Below, in pieces: positions 33,062-33,171 of a DNA stretch of 33,171 nucleotides. This DNA is from an uncultured Adlercreutzia sp. Its GTDB lineage: Bacteria > Actinomycetota > Coriobacteriia > Coriobacteriales > Eggerthellaceae. Location: the NCBI GenBank assembly GCA_910585575.1, contig CAJUFS010000001.1:116321-149491 (forward strand), read 5' to 3'. How positions within the stretch are numbered: the stretch's first letter is position 1; the number at the start of each line of letters is the position of its first letter. The notes beneath the pieces were generated by a model. The model made no database searches. It worked only from the letters and a program-made list of their open reading frames with translations, and was not told where the DNA came from. The position numbers and the translations under genes were made by a program.

Positions 33062-33171
33062 AGAGTCCTCTCTTATCGGTGTTGGCCGGACCACCTTGGC
33101 GCTAGCGTGAGGAACGCGTCAGGTTGGTGTCGGGATCGACGAGCCAACTCTCTACCCCGACTCTGGATAAT
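33062..33171 (-). promoter_or_regulatory. Candidate SAM riboswitch (SAM-I/SAM-IV clan) in the metK leader
   Basis: Read on the minus strand, the leader can be folded by hand into: P1, TTATC (33170-33166) with GATAA (33077-33073); P2, GTCGGG (33161-33156) with CCCGAC (33134-33129); P3, CCAACCT (33127-33121, one bulged A) with AGGTGG (33096-33091); and a pseudoknot joining GTTGGC in the P2 loop (33148-33143) to GCCAAC after P3 (33086-33081). That is the topology of the SAM-I/SAM-IV clan, and the core spacing (AACC after P2, GGTG after P3) also resembles it. The ribosome binding site (33071-33066) follows P1 directly, suggesting control of translation. A competing pairing, AGAGTC (33164-33159) with GACTCT (33067-33062), overlaps P2 and the binding site. 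The right edge cuts the element at or near its 5' end. Confidence 0.62.

Noticed and set aside
31873-33105. 410-codon plus-strand frame opposite metK
   Set aside because: metK on the minus strand carries all family signatures; the opposite frame gives a low-quality His/Val/Gly-rich translation.
1-33171. Mobile elements, tRNA or rRNA genes, CRISPR arrays
   Set aside because: No transposase or integrase motifs, no terminal inverted repeats, no tRNA-like cloverleaf in the short intergenic gaps, and no regularly spaced identical repeats were seen.

Overview
The window is GC-rich bacterial chromosome with very high coding density. A sortase-anchored giant surface protein sits beside ordinary housekeeping genes (gltX, metK). 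The base composition, the LPQTG sorting signal and the style of the protein families suggest an actinobacterial gut-type lineage such as Coriobacteriia/Eggerthellaceae. That placement is an inference from style, not from a marker I could align.

Bases 1-28082 are one unbroken reading frame that is already open at the left edge, so the gene starts upstream and at least 9,359 codons are visible (about 1 MDa). Its layout from N to C is: an array of divergent repeats of about 250 residues with a 'VVPxxxWG' signature (clear from about 987 to 4734, weaker to about 8700); an acidic spacer (8715-8850); a long beta-rich middle with repeated DUF11-like modules (about 10.7-21 kb), containing a Cys-rich, GC-poor island (about 16.1-16.6 kb); a short charged helical insert (21121-21260); eight SdrD-B/Cna-B-like calcium-binding stalk modules (21543 to about 27840), several carrying acidic or Pro-rich low-complexity insertions; and an LPQTG cell-wall sorting signal. 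A perfect 34-base palindrome with a T-rich tail closes the gene.

Downstream on the same strand are gltX (28268-29890), a type II membrane protein with two copies of a 'VGxxIPAGxY' domain (29953-31176), and a small hotdog-fold thioesterase (31256-31672). Each has its own ribosome binding site and is followed by a hairpin. metK (31795-33060) converges from the minus strand, with a large shared hairpin between the 3' ends. The short metK leader, cut by the right edge, can be folded by hand into the P1/P2/P3-plus-pseudoknot arrangement of the SAM-I/SAM-IV riboswitch clan.

The most unusual object is the giant anchored protein: its size, its unrecognised N-terminal repeat family, and a stalk with low-complexity insertions at the same loop position in successive modules. 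I see no mobile elements, tRNA or rRNA genes, or CRISPR arrays.
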